64,000 nucleotides of DNA from Croceicoccus mobilis (GTDB lineage Bacteria > Pseudomonadota > Alphaproteobacteria > Sphingomonadales > Sphingomonadaceae): assembly GCF_001661965.1 (NCBI RefSeq), contig NZ_LYWZ01000026.1:1-64000 (forward strand), in the 5' to 3' direction. The translations under genes and the position numbers were made by a program. The notes under the pieces are model-generated. The model had not been told where the DNA came from and did not search any database. It saw only the letters and a program-made list of their open reading frames with translations. Positions 9,269-21,208 of this stretch are shown here, piece by piece. The stretch's first letter is position 1. Each line of letters starts with the position of its first letter.

Positions 9269-10252
9269 TCAGAAATCCTCGGTATCGATCGTTCCGCGCA
9301 TGACTTCCGGGTAGCGACGGCCCGATACGGTCTGCTGGTTCACGATGTCGCCCGCCTTGGCCAGCACCTCGTCGCTGACAGCGATGTCGCTGGCCGCGAA
9401 ATTTTCAGCAAGATGCACGGGACTGGTGGTGCCGGGGATCGCATGGACGTGATCGCCGCGCGATAGCACCCATGCCAGCGACAACTGCGCGGGCGTGATG
9501 CCAGCCTCTGCCGCCAATGCGTTGAACGCCCGGATCAGCACCATGTTACGCGGCCAGTTATCGTCGCTGAAACGCGGGTGGCTGGCGCGCAAGTCTTTCT
9601 CTTCCAGCACCAGCGGATCGCTCAGCGCATTGGCCAGCGCCCCACGCGCGACGGGGGAAAAGGCGACGAGCGGGATGCCCAGTTCCCTGGTCGTTTCCAG
9701 CACGCCCAGTTCGACATTGCGGGTCCACGGCGAATATTCGGTCTGCACCGCCGCTACGGGATGCACGCCGTGGGCTTCGCGGATATGGGCGCTGCTCCAT
9801 TCGGAAACGCCATAGGCGCCGATCTTGCCCGCCTGTATCGCATCGCCCAAAGCGCCGACGCTGTCGGCAATCGGCACCTTGGGATCGAAGCGGTGCATGT
9901 AGAACAGGTCGATATGATCGGTCTTCAGCCGCTCAAGGCTCGCCTCGATCGAGGCGGTCATTGCGTCGGGGCTGCAATTGATGCCGCGCTTTGGCCCATC
10001 GACGACGATGCCCGTCTTGGACGCAAGCAGGAATTCGTCCCGCCGATCCATGATCGCCTCGCCAAGGATCTCCTCCGACACGCCCTTGCCGTAGATATTG
10101 GCGGTGTCGAAATGATCATAGCCAAGATCGAGCGCCTGCCGGAACAGACGAACCGCATCCTGGCGCGACGGGGGCGTGCCATAGGCCCAGGCCACATTCA
10201 TGCAGCCAAGGCCGATGGCCTCTACATTACGTCCGGCAAGCGCGCGCTTCAT
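9269..10252 (-). CDS. Aldo/keto reductase in the ligJABC operon
   Basis: 327-residue NADPH-dependent oxidoreductase of the AKR (beta/alpha)8 fold. The catalytic tetrad is visible: D49 and Y54 (FDTANIYGKG), K79 (ASKTG), H120 (YMHRFD). The late cofactor segment PAQLSLAWVLSRGDHVHAIP is also typical. Its ATG shares one base with the ligC stop (TGATG), so it is the last gene of the protocatechuate operon and translationally coupled to it. AKRs are not part of the canonical 4,5-cleavage pathway; it may reduce an aromatic aldehyde or ketone, or a reactive semialdehyde by-product. Confidence 0.92.
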   Translation of the reverse strand: MKRALAGRNVEAIGLGCMNVAWAYGTPPSRQDAVRLFRQALDLGYDHFDTANIYGKGVSEEILGEAIMDRRDEFLLASKTGIVVDGPKRGINCSPDAMTASIEASLERLKTDHIDLFYMHRFDPKVPIADSVGALGDAIQAGKIGAYGVSEWSSAHIREAHGVHPVAAVQTEYSPWTRNVELGVLETTRELGIPLVAFSPVARGALANALSDPLVLEEKDLRASHPRFSDDNWPRNMVLIRAFNALAAEAGITPAQLSLAWVLSRGDHVHAIPGTTSPVHLAENFAASDIAVSDEVLAKAGDIVNQQTVSGRRYPEVMRGTIDTEDF

Positions 10253-11211
10253 CAGGACCAGCCGTCCTGCGCTTCAAGGCTGGCGGCCAGCTCCCCGATC
10301 ACGCGGTAGCAATCGAGCACGCTGGAGACGGAACTGTTGGGCTCACGCCCTTCGGTGATGGCGGCCACGAATTCGCGGTCCTGCAGTTCGATTCCGTTCA
10401 TGGAAACATCGACGTTCGACACATCGATCGGTTCCTCGCGCCCGGTCACCAGATCGTCATAGCGCGCGATATAGGTGCCGGTGTCGCCGATATAGCGGAA
10501 GAAGGTGCCCAGCGGCCCGTCATTATTGAACGACAGCGCCAGCGTCAGGATCTGGCCTGCCTCGGTCTTCAGCTGGATCGACATGTCCATCGCAATACCC
10601 AGCTCGGCATGCTTGGGACCCTGCAGCACATTGGCGGCGATGACCTTCGACCCGGTCATGTACTGGAAAATATCGATGGAATGCGCCGAATGGTGCCACA
10701 GCAGGTGATCTGTCCAGCTGCGGGGCTGGCCCTTGGCGTTCATGTTCTTGCGGCGGAAGAAGAAGGTTTCGATATCCATCGCCTGGATGTTGAATTCACC
10801 GGCGTCGATCTTGTTCTTCACCCACTGGTGGCTGGGGTTAAAGCGGCGGGTATGGCCGACCATGCAGGTGAGGCCCGTTTCCTTGGCCTTGGCTTCCACG
10901 GCCAGCGCATCTTCCCAGCTGTCGGCCAGCGGGATTTCGACCTGCACGTGCTTGCCCGCATCCATGCAGGCAATCGCCTGCTCGGCATGCATCTGCGTGG
11001 GGGTGCACAGGATCACCGCATCGACTTCGGGCAGAGCCAGCGCATCGGCAAGGTCCGTGCCCGAATGGGGAGCGCCATATTTTGCGGCGACTTCGGCGGC
11101 CTGCTCGGCCTCGCGAGAGATGACCGAGGCGATCTCGACGCCTTCGATATTCTTAAGGCCGTCGAGGTGCTTTTCACCGAACGCGCCGGCACCGACGAGT
11201 GCGATCTTCAT
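10252..11211 (-). CDS. ligC: 4-carboxy-2-hydroxymuconate-6-semialdehyde dehydrogenase
   Basis: Oxidises the hemiacetal form of the protocatechuate ring-fission product to 2-pyrone-4,6-dicarboxylate with NADP. This 319-residue Gfo/Idh/MocA-fold protein has the Rossmann motif GAGAFGEKHLDGLKNIEGVE and the LigC-typical stretches CTPTQMHAEQAIACMDAGKH, GHTRRFNPSHQ and FFFRRKNMNAKGQPRSWTDH. As in LigC, the usual EKP motif of the superfamily is replaced by VEIPLADS. It lies 63 bp after ligB and overlaps the AKR start by one base. Confidence 0.96.
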   Translation of the reverse strand: MKIALVGAGAFGEKHLDGLKNIEGVEIASVISREAEQAAEVAAKYGAPHSGTDLADALALPEVDAVILCTPTQMHAEQAIACMDAGKHVQVEIPLADSWEDALAVEAKAKETGLTCMVGHTRRFNPSHQWVKNKIDAGEFNIQAMDIETFFFRRKNMNAKGQPRSWTDHLLWHHSAHSIDIFQYMTGSKVIAANVLQGPKHAELGIAMDMSIQLKTEAGQILTLALSFNNDGPLGTFFRYIGDTGTYIARYDDLVTGREEPIDVSNVDVSMNGIELQDREFVAAITEGREPNSSVSSVLDCYRVIGELAASLEAQDGWS

Positions 11212-11274
11212 GGGGGTAACTCCTGAATGTGCCCGGATGGGGGGTGTTCCGGGGAGGGATGGGTTCGGTGGGGC

Positions 11275-12581
<1,307 letters not shown>

Positions 12582-12592
12582 AGGCCTCCCCC

Positions 12593-13612
12593 TTACTGAC
12601 CCTGCGCCTTGAGCATGGCGTCGAGGCGCGGGAACACCTTCCGCGCATTGCCCTCGAAGATCGCGGCGCGCTCTTCCTCTGTAATGTCGAGCGCGTCGAC
12701 ATAGCGTTTGGTGTCGTCGAAATAATGGCCGGTCTGCGGATCGATCCCGCGCACCGCGCCCACCATTTCGCTGCCGAACAGGATGTTCTTGTTGTCGATC
12801 ACGTCGGCCAGGAGGTCGACCCCCGGCTGGTGATAGACGCAGGTGTCGAAGAACACATTGTTCATGATATATTCGTCGAGGCTGGGCTTTTTCAGCATGT
12901 CGGCGAGCCCGCGATACCGGCCCCAGTGATAGGGCACCGCCCCGCCGCCATGCGGGATGATGAAGCGAAGCTTGGGGAATTTGGCGAACAGGTCGCCCTG
13001 CATCAGCTGCATGAAGGCGACCGTATCGGCGGCCAGATAAAAGCCGCCCGTCGCATGCATGGCCGGATTGCAGCTGCCCGACACATGGATCATGGCCGGA
13101 ACGTCGAGTTCCTCCATCACCTCATACAAAGGGAACCAATATTCGTCGGTCAGCGGCGGATGTTCGAAATGGCCGCCGCCCGGATCGGGATTGAGGTTGC
13201 AGCCGATGAAGCCCAGCTCCTCGACGCAGCGACGCAGTTCGGTGATGCTGGCGGCAAGATCGGCCTTGGGGCTTTGCGGCAGCATGCACACGCCGACGAA
13301 GGTATCCGGAAACAGCTTCGTCACGCGGTGGATGAGGTTGTTGCAATGGAGCGCCCATTCGGCGCTGACATCCTGATCGCCGACATGATGCGCCATGGCC
13401 GACGCACGCGGGGAGAAGATGGTCAGATCCGCGCCGCGCTCCTTGATCAGGCGAAGCTGATTGTCCTCGATCGTCTGGCGAATTTCATCATCGCTGATCT
13501 CGGGATAGGGCGGCGGGGCCTTGCCTTCCAGATAAGCGGCCTTCTGGTCTTCGCGCCATTGGTCGTGCCCCTTGGGCAGGACGGTATAATGGCCGTGGCA
13601 ATCGATAATCAT
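12593..13612 (-). CDS. ligJ: 4-oxalomesaconate hydratase
   Basis: Hydrates 4-oxalomesaconate to 4-carboxy-4-hydroxy-2-oxoadipate. It is an amidohydrolase-fold protein of 339 residues with the metal motif DCHGHY at its N-terminus and the family segments LTIFSPRASAMAHHVGDQ, GFIGCNLNPDPGGGHF, PAMIHVSGSCNPAMHATGG, FIIPHGGGAVPYHWGRYRGL and FGSEMVGAVRG. I use the ATG at 13612 (MIIDCHGHY), with GGGAGAG upstream, instead of a longer start that runs toward the preceding gene. Confidence 0.95.
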   Translation of the reverse strand: MIIDCHGHYTVLPKGHDQWREDQKAAYLEGKAPPPYPEISDDEIRQTIEDNQLRLIKERGADLTIFSPRASAMAHHVGDQDVSAEWALHCNNLIHRVTKLFPDTFVGVCMLPQSPKADLAASITELRRCVEELGFIGCNLNPDPGGGHFEHPPLTDEYWFPLYEVMEELDVPAMIHVSGSCNPAMHATGGFYLAADTVAFMQLMQGDLFAKFPKLRFIIPHGGGAVPYHWGRYRGLADMLKKPSLDEYIMNNVFFDTCVYHQPGVDLLADVIDNKNILFGSEMVGAVRGIDPQTGHYFDDTKRYVDALDITEEERAAIFEGNARKVFPRLDAMLKAQGQ

Positions 13613-13631
13613 GATGCGTGTCTCTCCCGCC

Positions 13632-14450
13632 TTACTGGCTGAAATCATCGGGTGTGCGCCCTGCCATTGCGCGCTGGCGCTGCACGGTGCCGCCGGTCAT
13701 CAGCGGCTCGATGCCAAGACCGGTCAGCGTCTTGGCGCTCTCCTCCATCTCGGCTGCGCGGCGCAGGCCGTGGGTCATCATGCGCTCAAGGTTGTATTCG
13801 GCGCGTTCGGCCCAGCCGATATTCTTCTCGCTCGCGTCGAGAGAGGCGATGACCTCTTCGGTCACACCGGCGCGGGTGGCGGCGATCATCATCTCGGCGG
13901 TCAGCGCTTCCACGCCCTTGACCATGATCGAACGGATCATCTTGATCGCCGATGCGCGCCCGATTTCATCGCCGACGATGCGCGTATTGGCAAAGCCGGC
14001 CTGCTCCAGCGCGTCGCGCCCATCGGATGCTGCGGGTCCCGCGATCAGCAGCGGCACCCGCAGCCGCGCCGGATGAACAGGGGCCAGCACGGCAACATCG
14101 ACATAGCGGCCAGCGCCCGCGTGCACAGCTGCCGCCGCTTCCCGCTTGGTATCGGGGGAGACCGAGTTCATGTCGCAAAAAAGCGCACCGGGCATTAGCA
14201 GCGGGGCCGCGGCCTGTGCCGCGTCAAGCGCGCTGTCGGCGGTCACCAGCGAAAGGACGAGATCGGCCCGTTCGAGCGCCTGCGCAGGCGATGCGCAGGC
14301 GGTGACGCCATCGGCCTCCATCACGGTATGGCGCGCAGGCAAGGGATCGAAGGCGCAGGCCTGCGCTTCCCACCCGGCGGCATGGGCAAAGGTGTGCCCG
14401 GCCTCGCCATAACCGATGAGCGCTATCGTTGGGGTTGGGTTGCCTAACAT
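13632..14450 (-). CDS. 6-phosphogluconate-dehydrogenase-like oxidoreductase with DUF1932-type C-terminus
   Basis: 272 residues. The N-terminal Rossmann motif is LIGYGEAGHTFA, followed by the beta-hydroxyacid dehydrogenase pattern LVLSLVTADSAL, and a C-terminal helical domain with GRASAIKMIRSIMVKGVEAL, which carries the expected catalytic-type lysine, and YNLERMMTHGLRRAAEM, typical of DUF1932 proteins. It is the first gene of the ligJABC operon, 19 bp upstream of ligJ. It has no assigned step in the 4,5-cleavage pathway. Reduction or oxidation of a pathway intermediate, or of a related hydroxy-acid, is an inference from position. Confidence 0.88.
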   Translation of the reverse strand: MLGNPTPTIALIGYGEAGHTFAHAAGWEAQACAFDPLPARHTVMEADGVTACASPAQALERADLVLSLVTADSALDAAQAAAPLLMPGALFCDMNSVSPDTKREAAAAVHAGAGRYVDVAVLAPVHPARLRVPLLIAGPAASDGRDALEQAGFANTRIVGDEIGRASAIKMIRSIMVKGVEALTAEMMIAATRAGVTEEVIASLDASEKNIGWAERAEYNLERMMTHGLRRAAEMEESAKTLTGLGIEPLMTGGTVQRQRAMAGRTPDDFSQ

Positions 14451-14506
14451 GCCCTTACTATGCCGGGCGCGTGGCGAGGGTAACCAATGGAAAGGCCGAG
14501 ATAGCG

Positions 14507-14521
14507 ATAAGCTTTCGCTAA
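14507..14521 (-). promoter_or_regulatory. Candidate LysR-type operator upstream of the ligJABC operon
   Basis: Read in the direction of the operon the site is TTAGCGAAAGCTTAT, 57-71 bp upstream of the first ATG. On the forward strand it sits inside an inverted repeat TAGCGA-N7-TCGCTA (14502-14520). An almost identical sequence occurs upstream of ligK in the same orientation. The layout fits the T-N11-A LysR box. Confidence 0.6.
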
Positions 14522-14588
14522 TTCTCGATCCTTGAAGTCACCCACTTGTTATGGCCAGCACCGATGTCGGGGCGCGGCATCGGTCACT

Positions 14589-15734
14589 TCACACCGCAAC
14601 CACCTCGCGCAAAGTGGCGAGGAAGGCACTTTGCACGCTGGTCGCACGCCATCCCGATCGCTGGGTGATGCCGATGGTGCGGCGCATGCCATCGACCGGC
14701 TCTGCAACCTGCTGCAAAAGCCCGGCATCCAGCTCGACCGCCAGCTGGTCGGGCGACAGCACCGTCAGCCGGTCGCTGCCGACCAGCATCTGACGGATCA
14801 TCATGACCGATCCGGTCTCGATCACGACACGCGGCGGTTCCAGCCCGGCAAGGGTGAAACGTTCATCCCAGGCATCGCGCAGCGGCGTCCCGACCGGGGG
14901 CATGACGAATTCATGCCGCGCGAGTTCCGCAAGCGAGGCGTCGGTACCGGCAAGCGGGTGACCGGACCGGGCGATCACGACCGGCATGTCGATGAACAGC
15001 GCCTCCTGCTCCAGATCGGGTTCGGGCAAGGGATCGCGCAGCGCTCCAATGGTGAAATCGATCATGCCGTCGCGCAAGGGTTCGACCAGCTCGACCCGGG
15101 ATCCTTCGACAATGGAGATGCGTACTTCGGGATAGCGGCGGGCAAAGCGCACCACCGCTTCTGGCAACACGCGCGCCCGCGACAAAGGCATGGCGCCGAT
15201 CGCGATGGCCCGCGTCTCGCGCCCTTTCAGTGCCTCGACCTCCGACAATCCAGCGATAAGTTCGGACCGCGCCAGCCGAAAGGCCCTGACCGTGCGCAGC
15301 CCCGCTTCGGTAAAGACCAGCGCCTTGCCGCGCCGTTCCACCAGCTTGCGCCTTGTGGCAAGCGCAAGATCGCTGACGGCCCGGTGCAGCGATGGCATCG
15401 ACAGCCCAGTGGCCGCAGCCGCCCCCGTATAGCTGCCCGCATCGGCGAGCGCGAGCAGCGCTCGCATACGCGCCATGGTGACATGGGGACTACCGATCCG
15501 CTCCATCGCGGCATCCACGCGCGGGGCCAGCAGCAGGGCCGGTTCGGTCGGCGTCATGCCATCGGGGCGCCGGTCGAACAGGCTGGCGCCCAGCTGGCGT
15601 TCCAGCCGGGCAAGCGCCTGGGTGATCGCAGGCTGGGTCAGGTTCACCGCACCTGCGGCTGCATTGATCGTGCCCAAGCGCGCGATCTCGGCCATGGCCG
15701 ACAGGTGGCGCAGGTTCAGGTCCCAAAGCTCCAT
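14589..15734 (-). CDS. LysR-type regulator with two tandem HTH domains, probable lig operon regulator
   Basis: About 381 residues from the ATG at 15734 (MELWDLNLRHL). Residues 5-75 are a normal LysR winged HTH (AAAGAVNLTQPAITQALARL then ERQLGASLFDR). Residues 82-150 are a second LysR-like HTH (GAAAATGLSMPSLHRAVSDL then ALATRRKLVER). A standard periplasmic-binding-like effector domain follows. Normal LysR proteins are about 300 residues with one HTH. Earlier starts (ATG 15773, TTG 15806) would add 13-24 residues before the HTH and would bury a candidate operator in the coding region, so I prefer 15734. It is divergent from ligK and its 3' end faces the ligJABC promoter. Confidence 0.88.
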   Translation of the reverse strand: MELWDLNLRHLSAMAEIARLGTINAAAGAVNLTQPAITQALARLERQLGASLFDRRPDGMTPTEPALLLAPRVDAAMERIGSPHVTMARMRALLALADAGSYTGAAAATGLSMPSLHRAVSDLALATRRKLVERRGKALVFTEAGLRTVRAFRLARSELIAGLSEVEALKGRETRAIAIGAMPLSRARVLPEAVVRFARRYPEVRISIVEGSRVELVEPLRDGMIDFTIGALRDPLPEPDLEQEALFIDMPVVIARSGHPLAGTDASLAELARHEFVMPPVGTPLRDAWDERFTLAGLEPPRVVIETGSVMMIRQMLVGSDRLTVLSPDQLAVELDAGLLQQVAEPVDGMRRTIGITQRSGWRATSVQSAFLATLREVVAV

Positions 15735-15744
15735 GACGGGTGTT

Positions 15745-15758
15745 TTAGCGAAAACTAA
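15745..15758 (+). promoter_or_regulatory. Candidate LysR-type operator upstream of ligKUI
   Basis: TTAGCGAAAACTAA, a TTAG-N6-CTAA dyad with T-N11-A spacing, 87-100 bp upstream of the ligK start and 11 bp upstream of the regulator start. It matches the site in front of the ligJABC operon (TTAGCGAAA, then A or G, CT, then A or T, A) in the same orientation relative to the operon it precedes. Autoregulation plus activation of both operons is the likely role. Confidence 0.6.
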
Positions 15759-15844
15759 TAGGCGATCCAGCATTTCCTGTTTTCCAATTCCGCGCGGCAG
15801 GGCCAAGTCAGCAGGCCAAGATCAGAAAACCAAGGAGCAGTCCC

Positions 15845-16518
15845 GTGAGCGGCATCGTCGTCCAGAATATCGAACGCGCATCTCAGGACGTCATCGATGG
15901 GCTTGCCGCCTGCGGCGTCGCCACCGTGCATGAGGCGCAAGGCCGCACCGGTCTCCTCGCCAGCTATATGCGCCCGATCTATGCCGGGGCGCGCATCGCG
16001 GGCAGCGCGGTCACGATCAGCGCGCCTCCGGGCGACAACTGGATGGTGCATGTCGCGATCGAGCAGCTTCAGGCGAATGACATCCTGCTGCTGGCCCCGA
16101 CCTCCCCGTGCGAGGATGGCTATTTCGGCGATCTTCTTGCCACCAGCGCACAGGCGCGCGGCTGCCGCGGGCTGATCATCGATGCAGGCGTGCGCGACGT
16201 GCGCGACCTCACGGAAATGAACTTCCCCGTCTGGTCCAAGGCTGTCTATGCGCAAGGCACCGTCAAGAACACTTTGGGCAGCGTCAACGTGCCGGTGGTG
16301 TGCGCCAATTGCGCGGTAAACCCGGGCGATGTGATCGTGGCCGACGACGATGGCGTGGCCTGCGTGCCGCGCGAAAAGGCTGCCGAAGTGCTGGAAAAAG
16401 CCCGCGCCCGCGAAGCGATGGAAGGCGAAAAGCGCAAGACGCTGGAATCGGGCGTTCTCGGCCTCGACATGTACAAGATGCGCGAGCGGCTTGAGGCCGA
16501 AGGGCTGAAGTACGTCTG

Positions 16519-16519
<1 letters not shown>
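15845..16519 (+). CDS. ligK: 4-carboxy-4-hydroxy-2-oxoadipate aldolase / oxaloacetate decarboxylase
   Basis: Last step of the pathway: cleaves 4-carboxy-4-hydroxy-2-oxoadipate to pyruvate and oxaloacetate. The 224-residue product belongs to the class II RraA-like/HMG aldolase fold, with [34 protein letters not shown] and the metal/substrate motif [20 protein letters not shown] start, preceded at 7 nt by AAGGAG (15832-15837). The stop shares one base with the ligU ATG. Confidence 0.95.
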
Positions 16520-18463
<1,944 letters not shown>

Positions 18464-18474
18464 CAACGGACAGA

Positions 18475-18514
18475 AAAAGGCCCCGCCGGTGATAATCCGG
18501 CGGGGCCTTTTCTT
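18475..18514 (+). terminator. Strong Rho-independent terminator after ligI
   Basis: Perfect 15-bp stem AAAAGGCCCCGCCGG / CCGGCGGGGCCTTTT with loop TGATAAT, then CTTTT. It lies 11 bp past the ligI stop and 18 bp from the end of the convergent pobA relic, so it may serve both directions. Confidence 0.92.
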
Positions 18515-18531
18515 TTGCGCGGGCGCTGAGA

Positions 18532-19270
18532 TCAGGCCGGCAGACCAACATGGTTTTCCGCAATGGATGTCTGCGCCGCGCGCTCGTGGCGATATGGTCC
18601 AGCGCTGCCACCTGCATGGCGCGTTCGGACCGGACGTCCTCAGGCAAGCGGTGCATCAGGCGCGTCAGTGACCAGCTGAAAGGTTCGGACGTCCACACGC
18701 GGGTCAACGACTTGTCCGAACAGGCGGTGATGAAATCGCCGTCGTTCCTCTTGAAAAACCCGGTCATTGCCTCGGCCGCATAATGCACGTCGCCGGCGCC
18801 AAGGTTTGGCCCCTTGGCCCCGGTCGGCGGCACGATATGCGCGCTATCGCCGCACAGCAGCAGCGAGCTGTGCCGTATTGGCGCGACCACATAGGAGCGC
18901 AGCGGCGCGATGCTCTTTTCGATGGACGGGCCGCGCGTGATATGCGCCGCCGCCTCGGGGCCGAGGCGGATGGCAAGCTTGTCCTAGGTGCGGTCATCAG
19001 ACCAGTCCTCGATTTTTCCGGTCAGCGGCACATCGGCGAGGCTGCCAAGCCAGCCGAAAGTATAGACACGCCCGAACGCCTTGCCCACGCTCATCCGCAC
19101 GGCCTTGTGGCTGGGGCAGTGAAACCCGTCGCAACCGGCGATGAAGCGGCAATCGGCGCGATGTTCGGTGCCTGCGGTCGCGATTTCGACCAGCCCGCCC
19201 TTCACTTCGAGAAACTGACGATAGGTTTCCTCGTGCCTCAGACCAGCCTTCTGGGTCAGCACATTCAGAT
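18532..19270 (-). pseudogene. pobA: 4-hydroxybenzoate 3-monooxygenase (PobA) pseudogene
   Basis: PobA would convert 4-hydroxybenzoate to protocatechuate, the lig pathway substrate. Recognisable pieces on the reverse strand are CRFIAGCDGFHCPSHKAV, FGWLGSLADVPLTGKIEDWS, GPSIEKSIAPLRSYVVAP, LLLCGDSAHIVPPTGAKG and, in a different frame, QTSIAENHVGLPA at the C-terminus. Lesions: about 33 residues missing between LAD and VPLT; a TAG at 18984-18986 where the family has Trp (SDDRT-stop-DKLAIRLG); and a single-base frameshift near 18575. The N-terminal FAD-binding GxGxxG part is not recognisable. Four-part damage makes this a dead gene. Confidence 0.88.
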
Positions 19271-19638
19271 CGCCATCGGCTGCCTTGTCCGGCGCAGCAG
19301 CGGGATCGGTTGCCTGCAGCAAATGCAGTGCCGTGGCATGGCCGCAACCGAGAAAGCGGACCAGATCGGAGGGCGCGTGAAGCAGCAAGCCATGGTGAAT
19401 GTACAAGATTGCCCCCTGAACGAATGGGCTGCGGCCGTTATTTCCTACACCTGCGTCAGATTCGGTCGTCGCCGCCGCTTGCGTAAAGAGATGCGATTTT
19501 CCCGCGCAGGACGGGGAGGCTTTTGGAGCGGACAGACGACCCAGACTTCGGACAATCCTCGGTCGATTTTCTCACCAGGAAGAACGACATCGATGCCCCC
19601 TCCCCCATATCCTGCTGGACGGCATCCGAATGTCGCCG
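19271..19638. other. Degenerate region between the pobA and hipA relics
   Basis: This should contain the pobA N-terminus and upstream region. The reverse frame stays open to 19406 (GLRHEETYRQFLEVKGG resembles the PobA GL-HEG region) but the rest does not match a family I recognise. No intact gene. Confidence 0.4.
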
Positions 19639-20639
19639 TCAAACAAGAAGCTTTTTGCGGTGCTTGTCGATTGCCGCAACTACTTCGCTCGGAAAGGGAA
19701 GATTGCTGCGTTCCTGATTCCAAAGCTGATCGAAGCGCGCGACAATGTCACGCGCAGTCGACACAACAAGATGCGATGGGAGCCGCGCTTTGTCGTAAGC
19801 CGGAATAGGCCGACGCCGATCCGGATGAGCAAGAGACCAGTTCTTGAGGTGCATGTCCCCATTTCCGATCAGCACGCAATATGTGAGACGCTGAAGACCT
19901 GAGCGAAATCCTCCATATGCACGGGTCCGTCTGGGCTGGGGTCGAAACGCCTGATTGCATAAGCCGATTGCCCATACCGCTGGATCCCTTCCGGCAAACC
20001 TTCAACGGCCTCGATCGGTATCAGATCGATTTCTGGCACATCTATTCCCAATTGCCGGGCGAGCGTCATCGCCGCGAACTCTGCTTCAGGAACGTCGGGA
20101 TGCCGCACTGAGGGCAATTTCACGATCCAGTCGCCACCCGTCCCGCTCGCCGGTATGGCCAGCCCCCCGTTCTTGGCGCCGGAGCGGATACCCGAAAATT
20201 TCAGCTGAACACCGGCCAGCGAGAAGCGCATTGTCCGCGTGATCTGCTCGCTCACACGCTCGTCGGACACCGGATCTAATGCGGCCTGCACCTTGTCGAT
20301 AGGAAGGACCTTCACAGCACCGGGCAGGTCTTCGCCGAGCTGCGTGAGAAGCGGAAACTCACGGAGCGCTTTGACACCTGCCCGGCGAGCCAAGAAATCT
20401 CTTAAGGTGCCTTCAGGTAGCAGGTTCGAGAAGAAGGGTTCGATCCGAGTACGATAGGCGCGCGGCGTATCGATCAACCCGCCCAATGTATCCTTGTACG
20501 ACAGATACAAGGTCGGTCGCGCGGTGTCTGCAACATAGTCGCGATCGAACGAGAAAATGCTGCCGTCGCCGTCGAGATGGAGCAGACTTCCTATGCGGCG
20601 ATCATGCAAGAAGACGTCGAGCGCAGGAGCATTGGTCAT
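19639..20639 (-). pseudogene. hipA: HipA-type Ser/Thr kinase toxin pseudogene
   Basis: The N-terminal 250 codons are intact HipA: FFSNLLPEGTLRDFLARRAG, MRFSLAGVQLKFSGI, GGDWIVKLPSVRHPDVPEAE, YAIRRFDPSPDGPVHMEDFA. At about 19892 AQVF is joined out of frame to QRLTYCVLIGNGDMHLKNWS, losing roughly 50 residues. A second deletion joins PAYD at about 19785 directly to a C-terminal piece ending RFDQLWNQERSNLPFP, removing residues after the metal-binding Asp. Kinase activity should be lost. The ATG overlaps the stop of an upstream frame (ATGA) that looks like the end of its antitoxin. Confidence 0.85.
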
Positions 20640-20725
20640 GCGTCATCCTCGTCGAGCCGATACGCTGGGATTTGGGGCGAGCCGGTTGGAGATCCGACCG
20701 TTCTAAGAACACCTTCTAGAACTAC
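20636..20725 (-). pseudogene. C-terminal fragment of a probable HipB antitoxin
   Basis: The reverse frame ending at the TGA that overlaps the hipA ATG reads VVLEGVLRTVGSPTGSPQIP then AYRLDEDDA, about 29 residues. Stop/start overlap is the usual hipBA arrangement. Further upstream the sequence becomes an enoyl-CoA hydratase on the other strand, so the HTH part of the antitoxin is gone. The assignment rests on position only. Confidence 0.5.
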
Positions 20726-20745
20726 TACTGCCGCTCTGGGCACCA

Positions 20746-21195
20746 GTGTCACTCGCGATGCTGGGCGATATCGTCATCGCGGGCGAAGCCGCGCAGTTTA
20801 CGCTGGCCTATACCGCCATCGGCCTCACACCCGACGGCGGCGCGAGCTGGCTACTCCCCCGGCTTGTCGGAATGCGCAAGGCGCAACATCTTATCCTTAC
20901 GAATGCGCGCCTTTCCGCGCAGCAAGCCTTGGAAATAGGCCTGATCACACAGCTTGTCCCCGATGCCGATCTGGAGGCAATGGCAGTGGCGCAGGCCGGG
21001 CAACTCGCCGAAGGGCCAACCAGGGCTTTTGCCCGTAGTCGGGCGCTTTTGATGGGTGCCTATGCAGAAGGTCTCGAAACCCATCTCGAACGCGAAGCGA
21101 AAAGCATCGCCTCCTGCGCTGCAGGAGAGGATGGCCGGGAAGGTATCGGCGCCTTCCTTGGAAAACGCGCTCCATCTTTCAAAGGGCAATCGTGA
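20746..21195 (+). pseudogene. Enoyl-CoA hydratase/isomerase, 5'-truncated
   Basis: 149 residues corresponding to the C-terminal 55-60% of a crotonase: SLAMLGDIVIAGEAAQFTLA then YTAIGLTPDGGASWLLPRLV, followed by ARLSAQQALEIGLITQLVP and a C-terminus ending GAFLGKRAPSFKG. The first oxyanion-hole strand and about 100 N-terminal residues are absent; upstream sequence is the hipB fragment on the other strand. The second oxyanion glycine region begins right at the junction. Probably non-functional. Confidence 0.85.
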
Positions 21196-21208
21196 TCGCC
21201 TATCGGCT

